From positions 96,019 through 160,018 of the forward strand of contig PGYK01000006.1 of NCBI GenBank assembly GCA_002839605.1: a DNA stretch of 64,000 bases, written 5' to 3'. The translations under genes were made by a program, and so were the position numbers. Below are positions 51,353-59,173 of this stretch, piece by piece. Source of the DNA: Methanomicrobiales archaeon HGW-Methanomicrobiales-3 (GTDB lineage Archaea > Halobacteriota > Methanomicrobia > Methanomicrobiales > Methanospirillaceae). How positions within the stretch are numbered: position 1 is the first letter of the stretch; each line of letters begins with the position of its first letter. A model generated the notes under the pieces. It saw only the letters and a program-made list of their open reading frames with translations. It did no database searches and had not been told where the DNA came from.

Positions 51353-51609
51353 TGTACCCACGCGACCCCCCCTCACCCATGATCCCTGCAAAACACAAAT
51401 CACCGGTGAGAATTCTGGTCCAGAAGACCCGGAAAACCAAAGGGGCGTGGGGGGGTCGCATGGGTACAAAAATATTTCCGGGCCGGAAACCCGGCTGCCC
51501 CATGCAGGACCATTCCATGAAATCACCGGTGTGAACTGACAGGAAAAGACGATCATACCACGCAATCCGGGGCGGTCGCGGACCGGCCCTTTGTACCCAC
51601 GCGACCCCC
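51353..51609. repeat. Inverted-repeat array with GGGGGGGTC / TGTACCCA arms
   Basis: Three arms lie in the 527-bp gap before the radical SAM gene: TGTACCCACGCGACCCCCCC (51353-51372), the inverse GGGGGGGTCGCATGGGTACA (51449-51468), and TGTACCCACGCGACCCCC (51592-51609). ATCACCGGTGAGAA (~51399) and ATCACCGGTGTGAA (~51520) form a second direct repeat. The G7TC...GTAC pattern recurs at 63627-63754. No gene is apparent in the gap. Confidence 0.7.
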
Positions 51610-51743
51610 TCTCCCCGCACCCTGCCCGGTGTGCGGGATCCGTACGGGCAACATCCATGGATAATCGGAATTGCGTGACCGGGATTAACTCACCCCATCA
51701 CCTGCCGCTAAGAAGAGTTTTCTTATCCCGCACGCCAAATATC

Positions 51744-52784
51744 ATGATCACAGATCGGGCCTCCCAACAGGGCCCGGGATTTCCCCCCACCATGACACTC
51801 TCCAAAGGCTGTATCCTCTGCCACCAGGGCGCAAAGATGGTCCTCTTTGTTACGGGACGGTGCCACCGCAGCTGCTGGTACTGCCCGCTCTCGTCCGAAC
51901 GGAAAGGTACCGACACCGTGTACGCCAACGAGCACCCGGTCGATATCCCTGCCCAGATCATCGAAGTGGCAGAGAGCATGAGCGCCCTTGGAACCGGGGT
52001 CACGGGCGGCGAACCGCTGCTGGTCCTTGACAAGGTAACGGAATACTGCCGGATGCTCAAAGAGCACTTCGGGGCGGAACACCAGATCCACCTCTACACC
52101 GCAAAAGCCCCGACCGTCGAAGACCTTGTCGCAATGCAGGGGCTCGTGGACGAGATCCGGCTCCACCCGCCCCGCGAGTGCTGGGACCAGATCCTTGATT
52201 CGGCCTACCTTACGTCCGCGCAGCAGGCAAAGGCCATGGGATTCGATATCGGGATCGAAGTCCCCGCCCTTCCCGGCCTTGAACTCTTAATCCCTGCTCT
52301 CCCGTACCTCGACTTTCTGAACATCAACGAACTCGAATGGGGCGACACGAACGCGTACCAGATGCGGGAGCGGGGCTATGAACTCGCCGACGACCTGCAT
52401 AACGCCATTGACGGGGCAAAGGGCTGGGCGGAGGAGTTGTGCAAACACGACAAGGTGCACTGGTGCTCCTCGGCATTCAAGGACTCGGTCCAGCTCCGGG
52501 AACGGCTGAAACGGATCGCACAGAACACCGCACGGCCGTTCGATGAGATCACGGGAGACGGCACCATCGTATACGGGGTCTTTGAACCGGTATCCGGCAG
52601 CACCGGGGCGTGTGCTTCATTCATCGCGGAGCGGTTCGAGCCGGACAGCTATGCCATCTTCCCGGACCGGATCGAGATGGCCTGGTGGCTTCTCGAAAAG
52701 CACAGCGATGAGCTTGACGGGACAAAGTACGTCATCGAACGGTACCCGAACGGGGGAATGGTGGTGGAGAGGACGCCCTTATGA
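51744..52784 (+). CDS. Radical SAM protein linked to cis-prenyltransferase
   Basis: The ~346-residue protein (ATG 51744; alternative 51792 at MTLSKGCILC) has an N-terminal CILC, then the radical SAM cluster motif GRCHRSCWYCPL (CxxxCxxC) and TGVTGGEPLLVLDKV for SAM binding. The C-terminal part carries FDEITGDGTIVYGVF. Archaeal homologues of this type are annotated only as radical SAM proteins. The gene overlaps the start of the cis-prenyltransferase by four bases (ATGA), implying a joint function, perhaps in isoprenoid or glycolipid carrier metabolism. Substrate unknown. Confidence 0.85.
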   Translation: MITDRASQQGPGFPPTMTLSKGCILCHQGAKMVLFVTGRCHRSCWYCPLSSERKGTDTVYANEHPVDIPAQIIEVAESMSALGTGVTGGEPLLVLDKVTEYCRMLKEHFGAEHQIHLYTAKAPTVEDLVAMQGLVDEIRLHPPRECWDQILDSAYLTSAQQAKAMGFDIGIEVPALPGLELLIPALPYLDFLNINELEWGDTNAYQMRERGYELADDLHNAIDGAKGWAEELCKHDKVHWCSSAFKDSVQLRERLKRIAQNTARPFDEITGDGTIVYGVFEPVSGSTGACASFIAERFEPDSYAIFPDRIEMAWWLLEKHSDELDGTKYVIERYPNGGMVVERTPL

Positions 52785-53545
52785 TCTTCCGGAACCTGAT
52801 CGATCCTCTCTACGAGCGGTACCTGCGCGTCCAGTGCCGGCACGTGCCCAACCACATCGCCATCATCCAGGACGGCAACCGGCGGTATGCCCGGCTCTTT
52901 GGCATGGATACCGCAGACGGTCACCGGGCCGGTGCAGACAAGACCGAGGAGATGCTTGACTGGGCGCACGACCTCGGGGTCCGGCACATCACCCTCTACA
53001 CCTTCTCGACCGAGAACTTCTCGCGGGACAAGAACGAGGTCGACCACCTGTTCGTCCTCTTCCGTGAGAAGTTCAGAAGCATCCTTACCGATGAGCGGGT
53101 GAAGAAGTACAAAATCCGCGTCCAGATGGTCGGGGACCGGTCCCGCCTTCCTGCCGACCTTCTTGAAGCGATTGATGCTGCCGAGAGCGCGACAAGGGAT
53201 CACACCGGCTTCTGCCTCAACATCGCCCTTGCCTACGGCGGCCGGAACGAGATCGTGCTTGCCGCAAAGGAGATCCTTTCCGGGGTAGCGAAAGGGACCA
53301 TCGATCCGGCCGCCATCGATGCCGGCACGGTCGCACGGCACCTCCACGGGAGCAGGGGCATTCCCCCGGTCGATCTCATCATCCGGACCGGCAACGACTG
53401 CCGGACCTCAAATTTCCTGCCCTGGCTTGCAAGCGGCCACGAATCGGCCGTCTACTTCTGTGCCCCCTACTGGCCGCTCTTCCGGAAGATCGATCTGTTG
53501 CGGGCGATACGCATCTACGACCAGCGGGTTTCATCCCAGCCCTGA
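52781..53545 (+). CDS. uppS: cis-prenyltransferase catalytic subunit (UppS family)
   Basis: The 254-residue enzyme has the catalytic aspartate in HIAIIQDGNRRYARLFGMD, the HRAGADKTEEMLDWA block, TLYTFSTENFSRDKNEVDH and the diphosphate-binding arginines in IIRTGNDCRTSNFLPW. It elongates isoprenyl diphosphate to the polyprenyl carrier of glycosylation. The C-terminus ends ...DLLRAIRIYDQRVSSQP and lacks the RxG ending of single-subunit enzymes. The companion paralogue at 54871 keeps it, so the two may form one heteromer. Coupled to the radical SAM gene by ATGA. Confidence 0.92.
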   Translation: MIFRNLIDPLYERYLRVQCRHVPNHIAIIQDGNRRYARLFGMDTADGHRAGADKTEEMLDWAHDLGVRHITLYTFSTENFSRDKNEVDHLFVLFREKFRSILTDERVKKYKIRVQMVGDRSRLPADLLEAIDAAESATRDHTGFCLNIALAYGGRNEIVLAAKEILSGVAKGTIDPAAIDAGTVARHLHGSRGIPPVDLIIRTGNDCRTSNFLPWLASGHESAVYFCAPYWPLFRKIDLLRAIRIYDQRVSSQP

Positions 53546-53614
53546 TACCGTCAGAAGCGCGAACGGATCGCTGGCTTAATGCCGTGGAACACACAGAACA
53601 CATCCTGGTACATC

Positions 53615-54304
53615 ATGGCAGCAAAAAAGGAGCCGGGACGTGCGTGGCGCACTACCTCCGTGCTGGTACGGGCAGACATTTTTGCGCAGGCACAGGAGCG
53701 GGGCATTGATATCAGCGACACCTGCAACCAGGCGCTTGCAGACCTTCTGGGTGTTGATTACCGGCAGCAGCAGCTCGATTCGGTACCTGTTCCGCCACCG
53801 GTCATCATTGCAAAGGACGGGGGAGTCCAGGATAGCGTCGCGCGTGCCCCGCAGACGTCCCCCCGGCCGCCGGTCATCAACGCGGATGACCCGAAGGCGG
53901 CAGGAACGATCGCCACGACCAGACGCCAGCCGGCAAAGAAAACTGCCGCCCCGCCCCCGCAGGAACCGCCGGCTCCCGCCCCGGAAAAACGACCTGCCGA
54001 AGCCACCAAAGCGGCGGCTCCTGCCCCTGCTCCAAAGGGAAAGCGAACGGCACCAAAAAAAGCAGAGAAAGGCGATCCGATCAAGAAATTCATCGCGGCC
54101 ATGATCGTCCGGGAGGACGATTCGTCCGCCGTCATCGCCAAGGAAGAGCTCTACCAGATCTTCTCCCGGTGGTGCCGGGAGCAGAAGGTGAGCATGGTGC
54201 CGGACCAGAAAGCCGTAACCGTTGCCCTGAAGACACGGTTTGCGTTCACCGAGAAGAATGCCGGTGGGAAACCCTGCTGGACCAACGTCCGGTTTACCCG
54301 ATAA
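53615..54304 (+). CDS. CcdA-like N-terminus joined by Pro/Ala linker to a primase-type winged helix
   Basis: The 229-residue protein (ATG 53615; the upstream frame to 53579 is weaker) starts with a CcdA-like ribbon-helix-helix region (RTTSVLVRADIFAQAQERG, then DISDTCNQALADLLGV). A ~100-residue linker rich in Pro, Ala and Lys follows. The last ~75 residues (DPIKKFIAAMIVREDD, ELYQIFSRWCREQKVSMVP, LKTRFAFTEKN) resemble the winged helix at the end of D5/phage-type primase-helicases. No CcdB toxin is near. The role could be DNA binding or replication control; unknown. Confidence 0.7.
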   Translation: MAAKKEPGRAWRTTSVLVRADIFAQAQERGIDISDTCNQALADLLGVDYRQQQLDSVPVPPPVIIAKDGGVQDSVARAPQTSPRPPVINADDPKAAGTIATTRRQPAKKTAAPPPQEPPAPAPEKRPAEATKAAAPAPAPKGKRTAPKKAEKGDPIKKFIAAMIVREDDSSAVIAKEELYQIFSRWCREQKVSMVPDQKAVTVALKTRFAFTEKNAGGKPCWTNVRFTR

Positions 54305-54333
54305 TTTTCGGGAGCGGGAAAAAACCGTTCTCC

Positions 54334-54343
54334 TTTTTTTTTT
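54334..54343 (+). terminator. T10 terminator after the CcdA-like gene
   Basis: Ten T residues lie 30 bp after the stop codon, immediately before repeat copy C. This is the longest T tract near a gene end in the window and suits archaeal termination. Confidence 0.6.
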
Positions 54344-54344
54344 A

Positions 54345-54571
54345 GTTCTGGTGAAATCACGCCCACAGTGTCATTTTGTGGAATTGCGAGGGTGACCCTC
54401 TCTCTACCTGAAGAGGAGGGAGGCAGCCTGCGGGGGCAAGCCCTTACAACCCCCGGATCTATGATTCAGTTTCTGGCGCCCATTTGCGGCCTGCTCCACA
54501 AAGGCGAGGGTCGATGAGACCCCGGGCGCCCGTGGCTCGATCGCAGATCCATTTTATGATTTCTGACAGGT
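54345..54571 (+). repeat. MITE-like dispersed element, copy C
   Basis: The left end GTTCTGGTGAAATCAC and right end TATGATTTCTGACAGG correspond to those of copy A. The internal order is the same: GTGTCATTTTGTGGAATTGCGAGG, CTCTCTACC, GCGGGGGCAAGCCC, then the hairpin 54496-54535 (CCAC...GGGTC-gatga-GACCC...GTGG, with changes in the left arm). The right boundary is approximate. It has diverged more than copies A and B. Confidence 0.72.
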
Positions 54572-54605
54572 TACCCATGAAAAATGGCGCATTCTGGAAT
54601 GGATG

Positions 54606-54754
54606 ATGGGGGTTGAGACCCCCATGCCCCCGGAGATGATGAACCCCGCCGCCCCCGAAGGGGCACCCCCGCGGCGGCCTCAATTCGGGTTCATATCATA
54701 CCCGGTAATCCGCCCCGCCGTGCCTCGCAAGAGACTTTGAGGCGGGGTAATATT
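54606..54754. repeat. GC-rich hairpin series between copy C and the UppS-like gene
   Basis: ATGGGGGT-TGAG-ACCCCCAT (54606-54625) is a perfect stem. Then comes GCCGCC...GGCGGC (54648-54679), the minus-strand counterpart of 36819-36851, and GCGGGGTAATATTCCCCC (~54737-54754), similar to 40550-40566. Together with copy C they fill the 566-bp gap; no gene is visible. Confidence 0.55.
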
Positions 54755-54870
54755 CCCCCAAAAATGAGTTACAGTTTTTCATAGTTCGGGTGTGAACTCG
54801 CGTTCATGCACGTTTCTACAGAGCACTTTTCCCAGCCCACGAAATGACAGGGGAGTAGCCCTCAAACCCT

Positions 54871-55500
54871 TCACTTCCCGAAGCGCCGCATCCGGCTCTG
54901 GTAGTCCCGGAGGATCCGGAGAAGATCGACTTTCCGGAAAAACTTCCAGTTGACATCGGAGAAGAAGAGCTCGGAATAGACCGACTGCCAGATGAGGAAA
55001 TCGGTCAGGTGGTCGCCCCCGCTCTTGATCACCACGTCGGGAGTATACTGGAATGTCAGGTACGAATCGAGCAGTCCCTCGTCCACCTGCTCGGGTGCAA
55101 TATGATCCTCGGCCATCCGGCGGATACAGGAAGTGACCTCTTCCCGGCCGCTTTTGCCGATGGCAACCACAACATCCATCCCCGAGCCGGTCTCCTCGAT
55201 CGTTTCGCCGGTATGGAGATGCAGCCGGGCAATCAACCCGATCGTCCGGATTGCCGGCAGGCAGCGGGCCATCTCGTCCGGGTGTTGCGTTGCGATATGG
55301 AAGGTCAACCCTTTGATCGCCCCGCCTTCTTTTGCGTTCTTTAAAGAGACGGACGCGGAGACATCCCTGCACCATGCGGTAACGCGATAGAGGTTCTCCG
55401 GTTCATCCATCATGTCCCGGCCGCTGATCATGAAACAGACCTGCCCGGGAAGTACGGTGATCTGCCGCAGGAGCAGGTGTTCAAGGAGCCAGTAGATCAT
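54871..55500 (-). CDS. Catalytically degenerate cis-prenyltransferase paralogue (NgBR-like)
   Basis: The 209-residue protein has the UppS C-terminal layout (LTDFLIWQSVYSELFF, WKFFRKVDLLRILRDY) and ends in RRFGK, the RxG motif that completes the active site. The catalytic aspartate region is replaced by VCFMISGRDMMD, and the substrate-binding arginines by IKSGGDHL. It cannot be an active enzyme alone. It resembles the non-catalytic subunit of heteromeric cis-prenyltransferases of eukaryotes, also reported for a Methanosarcina enzyme as I recall. The active partner is at 52781. Start at ATG 55500. Confidence 0.82.
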   Translation of the reverse strand: MIYWLLEHLLLRQITVLPGQVCFMISGRDMMDEPENLYRVTAWCRDVSASVSLKNAKEGGAIKGLTFHIATQHPDEMARCLPAIRTIGLIARLHLHTGETIEETGSGMDVVVAIGKSGREEVTSCIRRMAEDHIAPEQVDEGLLDSYLTFQYTPDVVIKSGGDHLTDFLIWQSVYSELFFSDVNWKFFRKVDLLRILRDYQSRMRRFGK

Positions 55501-55568
55501 GCTCTTCCAGTATTGTCATTTTATAGGTAAATATCCTTGAGGATCCAAAAGGCAGGATCCGTGCCCCG

Positions 55569-57557
55569 TCACATGACGAGGCTGAGCAGCCGGAAGGCAA
55601 TGGCGCCGCACACGATGGCAAGCCCGGTCTCCAGCGCAGTAATCCCGAGTGTTTTCTTCCAGCCGAACTCTTTTGCCAGCGCAAGGATCGTGGAGATACA
55701 GGGAACATAGAGCATGGTCACGAGCGCAAAGACGATGAGCTGGACCGGGGTCATGATGGTGGAGAAGACGGTTGTCCCGAAGATGGCGGCAAGGGCAAGG
55801 AGCGTCATCTCCTTTCGTATGATACCAAAGACAAACACAACCCCGGTCATGACCGGAAGACCCAGCAGAAGCACGGTTACCGGGGACAGGAGCGTGTTGA
55901 TCGGTTCCAAAAAGCCGAGGGCATACAATGCGGTGATAACGATACTTCCCACGATGTACGAGGGAAGGACGATCCAGATGAGCGATTTTGTCCGCTGCCA
56001 CGTCTGCCCGACCACGACAGGGACGGACGGGACATGGTAGTCGGGCATCTCCATGATCATGCCGACAGACTCGCCCGGCAGGACCCTGAATGCGATCCTG
56101 CCGAGAACAACGATGAGAATGAAATCGAAGAGGTAGAGGGCCAGTGCCCACCAGATGTTCACAAACGCGGCAACCACGCCAAGGATGACGATGGTCCGGG
56201 CTGAGCAGGGAACGAGCGTGACAAGAAATGCTGCAAGGAACTTCTGCTTGGGGGACTCGATGATCCGGCACGAGAGGCAGGCAGGTACCGTGCAGCCAAA
56301 CCCGAGCACGAGCGGGATGATGGCTTTGCCGTGGAGGCCCATCTTGTGCATGCCCCGGTCGAGCATTAAGGAGAACCGGGTCAAAAACCCGGAGTCCTCG
56401 ATGAGCGCAAGGAAGAGGTAGAACGGGATGACATACGGGATGATGAGGGTCAGCGCTGCCACAAACCCGGTCCATGCCCCGTTGAAGACGATATCCGTAA
56501 CCGATCCGGAGATGAGCGGTTCGACGGGAGCTAAGAGGGAGAGGTAATGGAGCATAATTTCAGAGATCGCTGCACCGATGATGAAAGTCCAGACCAAAAG
56601 CCCGCCAATCGTTGCGATGAGCAGGAGGTACCCGAGGAACGGGTGGAGGGCAAGACGGTCGATCTTTTCGGTTACGTTCATCTCCTGCTGCCCGGCAGTC
56701 TGGATCGTCACCACATCGGCAACCATCTGCTCGGCTGCATGGTACCGTTCGCCGCTCAGGATGGTGCCGACCGGTTCGCCATGCATGGTTTCGAGTTCGG
56801 CTCCGAATGTCCGTGCAGCGGTGACCGCATCCGGGGACTCCTTTTTTACCTCCCAGACGGTATCCGGGTCCCCCTCGAGCAGCTTGATCGCCGTCCAGCG
56901 GGCCGGGTAGTCACCGGCTTTTACCGGGAGCAGGGCGGTGATCTTCTGGATCCGATCCTCCACTTCCCTCCCATACAGGATGACATGGGGTTTGGGGCGG
57001 GTCCGGATTGCAGTAACGATGGCATCCGAGAGCTCAGCCATTCCCTTTCCCTGGATTGCTACCGTGGGAATGACGGGGACTCCCAGCAGGGTGGAGAGTT
57101 TGAGAAAATCAATACTGATCCCTTTCTGCGCCGCAAGGTCCATCTGGTTCACGGCAAGGATCATGGGGCTCTCGAGTTCGGCAAGCTGGAGGGTAAAAAA
57201 GAGGTTCCGCTCAAGCGCCGATGCATCGATGATATTCACCACAATGTCGGGATGGTCGTGGGCAATGAACTCCCGGGAGACCTGTTCCTCGGTCGAGAGG
57301 GCGGTGATGGAGTAGATGCCCGGGAGATCGATGATCCGGATCCGGTGGCCCTGGTGCTGGAGGATCCCCTCTGCCCGCTCTACGGTCTTTCCCGGCCAGT
57401 TGCCGATATCCTGGTCGACACCCGTGAGCTGGTTGAAGGTCGCGCTCTTGCCGACATTGGCGTTGCCGGCAAGGGCGACCATGTATTCCCTGATTTGGCC
57501 ATGATGCCTGAACTGGTGGCCGTGACCGTGCCCGTTGTGCCCGTGACCCCCCGGCAT
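55569..57557 (-). CDS. feoB: Ferrous iron transporter FeoB
   Basis: The 662-residue protein has a cytoplasmic GTPase domain (AGNANVGKSATFNQLTG, GIYSITALSTEEQVSREF, NQMDLA) followed by a helical insertion and ~8-10 membrane helices with the gate motifs (IPLVLGFGCTVPACLSCRI; FLAAFLVTLVPCSARTIVI). The N-terminus is unusual: MPGGHGHNGHGHGHQFRHHGQ, rich in histidine and able to bind metal. Slightly shorter than bacterial FeoB (~770). The ATG directly follows the stop codon of the DtxR-FeoA gene, so they are translationally coupled. Confidence 0.95.
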   Translation of the reverse strand: MPGGHGHNGHGHGHQFRHHGQIREYMVALAGNANVGKSATFNQLTGVDQDIGNWPGKTVERAEGILQHQGHRIRIIDLPGIYSITALSTEEQVSREFIAHDHPDIVVNIIDASALERNLFFTLQLAELESPMILAVNQMDLAAQKGISIDFLKLSTLLGVPVIPTVAIQGKGMAELSDAIVTAIRTRPKPHVILYGREVEDRIQKITALLPVKAGDYPARWTAIKLLEGDPDTVWEVKKESPDAVTAARTFGAELETMHGEPVGTILSGERYHAAEQMVADVVTIQTAGQQEMNVTEKIDRLALHPFLGYLLLIATIGGLLVWTFIIGAAISEIMLHYLSLLAPVEPLISGSVTDIVFNGAWTGFVAALTLIIPYVIPFYLFLALIEDSGFLTRFSLMLDRGMHKMGLHGKAIIPLVLGFGCTVPACLSCRIIESPKQKFLAAFLVTLVPCSARTIVILGVVAAFVNIWWALALYLFDFILIVVLGRIAFRVLPGESVGMIMEMPDYHVPSVPVVVGQTWQRTKSLIWIVLPSYIVGSIVITALYALGFLEPINTLLSPVTVLLLGLPVMTGVVFVFGIIRKEMTLLALAAIFGTTVFSTIMTPVQLIVFALVTMLYVPCISTILALAKEFGWKKTLGITALETGLAIVCGAIAFRLLSLVM

Positions 57558-58274
57558 TTAGGAAGTCTCCCTACCTGCGGAAACAAAGATGTGATCGGCA
57601 ATGGCATGGTCGATGGCGAGCCGTGTTTTGCGCACGCCGATCTCTACCGGTCCCTGGAGGGGGGCTTTCCGGACGAGCTTAATCTCGGTCCGGAGCGTGA
57701 GGCCGAGATCGGTGAGGCGCTGGACCACGCCGCTGTCGCCGCGGATAAAGGCGATGATCCCTTTCTGGCCGGGAGTGAGGGAGGTGACGGGCACAAGAGA
57801 TTCCTGCCGGAGGGGATAGGCAGCGGCAAGTTTTGGATTGTCCTGGCATTCAGTACAGCTGCCCACCTGCCGGTCGCAGGGCCCGATCAGGCTCCCGTGG
57901 GGGCACCGGGCGGGCGCGTTGAGCATCTTGCAGAGGGCATACTCGGTCTCGTCCGAGAGCGTGTGCTCCATCTTACATGCCTCGTCGTGGATATTCCCTT
58001 CGCCGATATGCAGCACATCGGATAAGAAGACCTCGAGGAGCCGGTGGCGGCGTTTCACCTTGGACGCCATCTCCCTGCCGGTCTCGGTGAGGTTCGCACC
58101 CTTGTACGGCACGTAGCTGACAAGGCCCTTGTCTGCCAGGGTCTGGAGCGCTTCGGTGACGCTTGCCGGGGCCACTTTCATGCACCGTGCGATTGAGGAG
58201 GTCTTGGCTATCCCCTCTCTCTCCTCGATGTCAAGGATGCTCTCCAGGTACTCTTCCAACTGTTCTGAGGCCAT
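57558..58274 (-). CDS. DtxR-family iron regulator fused to FeoA domain
   Basis: The 238-residue protein has a DtxR winged helix (residues 1-65: YLESILDIEEREGIAKTSSI, EALQTLADKGLVSY), a metal-binding dimerisation domain with HDEACKMEH, a cysteine cluster (CPHG...CDRQVGSCTEC), and a C-terminal SH3-like FeoA domain (TPGQKGIIAFIRGD, RLTDLGLTLRTEIKLV). It combines iron sensing and transporter assistance in one chain. The start at 58274 (MASEQLEEY) fits DtxR; the longer frame to 58466 would cover the operators. Probably autoregulates and controls feoB. Confidence 0.92.
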   Translation of the reverse strand: MASEQLEEYLESILDIEEREGIAKTSSIARCMKVAPASVTEALQTLADKGLVSYVPYKGANLTETGREMASKVKRRHRLLEVFLSDVLHIGEGNIHDEACKMEHTLSDETEYALCKMLNAPARCPHGSLIGPCDRQVGSCTECQDNPKLAAAYPLRQESLVPVTSLTPGQKGIIAFIRGDSGVVQRLTDLGLTLRTEIKLVRKAPLQGPVEIGVRKTRLAIDHAIADHIFVSAGRETS

Positions 58275-58283
58275 GTGAAAATA

Positions 58284-58324
58284 TTTAGGACTCCCGAAAT
58301 TAATAAGATTTCGGTTGTCCGAAA
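58284..58324. promoter_or_regulatory. Twin palindromic operators and promoter of the feoA-dtxR/feoB operon
   Basis: TTTAGG-ACTC-CCGAAA (58284-58299) and TTTCGG-TTGT-CCGAAA (58309-58324) are two 16-bp near-palindromes of the same type, 25 bp apart (start to start). Between them on the minus strand is CTTATTAATTT, a good TATA box, ~25 bp before the ATG. Iron-loaded DtxR-FeoA bound at both sites would cover the promoter. Assignment to DtxR is inferred from position. Confidence 0.65.
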
Positions 58325-58450
58325 AATCTGCCGGACAGGGAGTGCCGGACCATACCAAGGGGCGGCACGGGAGATGTTTTGGCAAGGCAAGGAGATGCCA
58401 ACCGGTTTTGTTTGGGAGGTGACAGGAGAGATTATTAACCTTCTGATGAA

Positions 58451-59173
58451 ATGATCTCACTATCAATGTACCTGTACAAGACCGGCATCGCCCAGATCGA
58501 TGATATCAGCGGCGGGCTCGAAGCGGGAACCAACATCCTGATCCTTGCACCCCCGATGAGTTATGCCGAACAACTGGCATATGCCCTCACCAAACCCCTG
58601 CAGGGCGAATATTCCATTGTCCTCTCCACCAATGAACGGGCTTCTGAAGTCATCGACTTTTTCAAACTTGCCGGTGCCGACAAACGATTTACCGGGGTGA
58701 TAGATGCCATCACCAAGAGCTCAACCCCCGGCCTCACCGACACCACGCGGCTGATGTTCGTCTCAAGCCCGACCGACTTAACCGGCATCGGGATCAAGTT
58801 CTCGAACATGATCGAGTCGATCTTCGAGGGGGATTTTTCCGAAGGGGAGACCGGGCTCTTTCCCCCGCCAATCAGGTTCTGTGTCAACTCCATCTCAACC
58901 CTCCTGATGTACCGCCGGCTTGAAGTTTTGTACCAGTTCCTTCATGTCCTGACCGCAAAACTCAAAAAAACCGAGGGGATCGGGATCTACGTGCTGAACA
59001 ACGAGTCGTTCGATGACAAGACCCTCTCCTTGATCAAGCAGCTGATGAACTGTGTTATCGAAGTGAAAGTGGATGCAAACATAAGTTCGTTCCGGATCCA
59101 GGGGATCCGGGGAGTGACGGGCGAATGGCTGAAGTTTACCGTCACCAAGGGACAGGTGGTGATCCTCCCATGA
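58451..59173 (+). CDS. KaiC/RecA-fold protein without Walker A motif
   Basis: The 240-residue protein has a KaiC/RecA-like outline (TGIAQIDDISGGLEAGTNILI, then IVLSTNERASEVIDFF, CVNSISTLLMYRRLEVLYQFL) but the P-loop position reads LAPPMSYAEQL, with no GK(T/S). It probably does not hydrolyse ATP and may act as a structural or regulatory partner. It overlaps the next gene by ATGA, which encodes a second KaiC-fold protein. Start ATG 58451 after an AGATTATTAACC box. Function unknown. Confidence 0.78.
   Translation: MISLSMYLYKTGIAQIDDISGGLEAGTNILILAPPMSYAEQLAYALTKPLQGEYSIVLSTNERASEVIDFFKLAGADKRFTGVIDAITKSSTPGLTDTTRLMFVSSPTDLTGIGIKFSNMIESIFEGDFSEGETGLFPPPIRFCVNSISTLLMYRRLEVLYQFLHVLTAKLKKTEGIGIYVLNNESFDDKTLSLIKQLMNCVIEVKVDANISSFRIQGIRGVTGEWLKFTVTKGQVVILP

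Noticed and set aside
51352..51534. Short frame starting MYPRDPP, similar to one at 51591
   Set aside because: The shared start is the inverted-repeat arm TGTACCCACGCGACCCCC, not a protein; the radical SAM gene starts further down at 51744 or 51792.
56547..58025. 492-codon rightward open frame opposite feoB and DtxR-FeoA
   Set aside because: It is the GC-rich shadow of two well-supported genes on the other strand.
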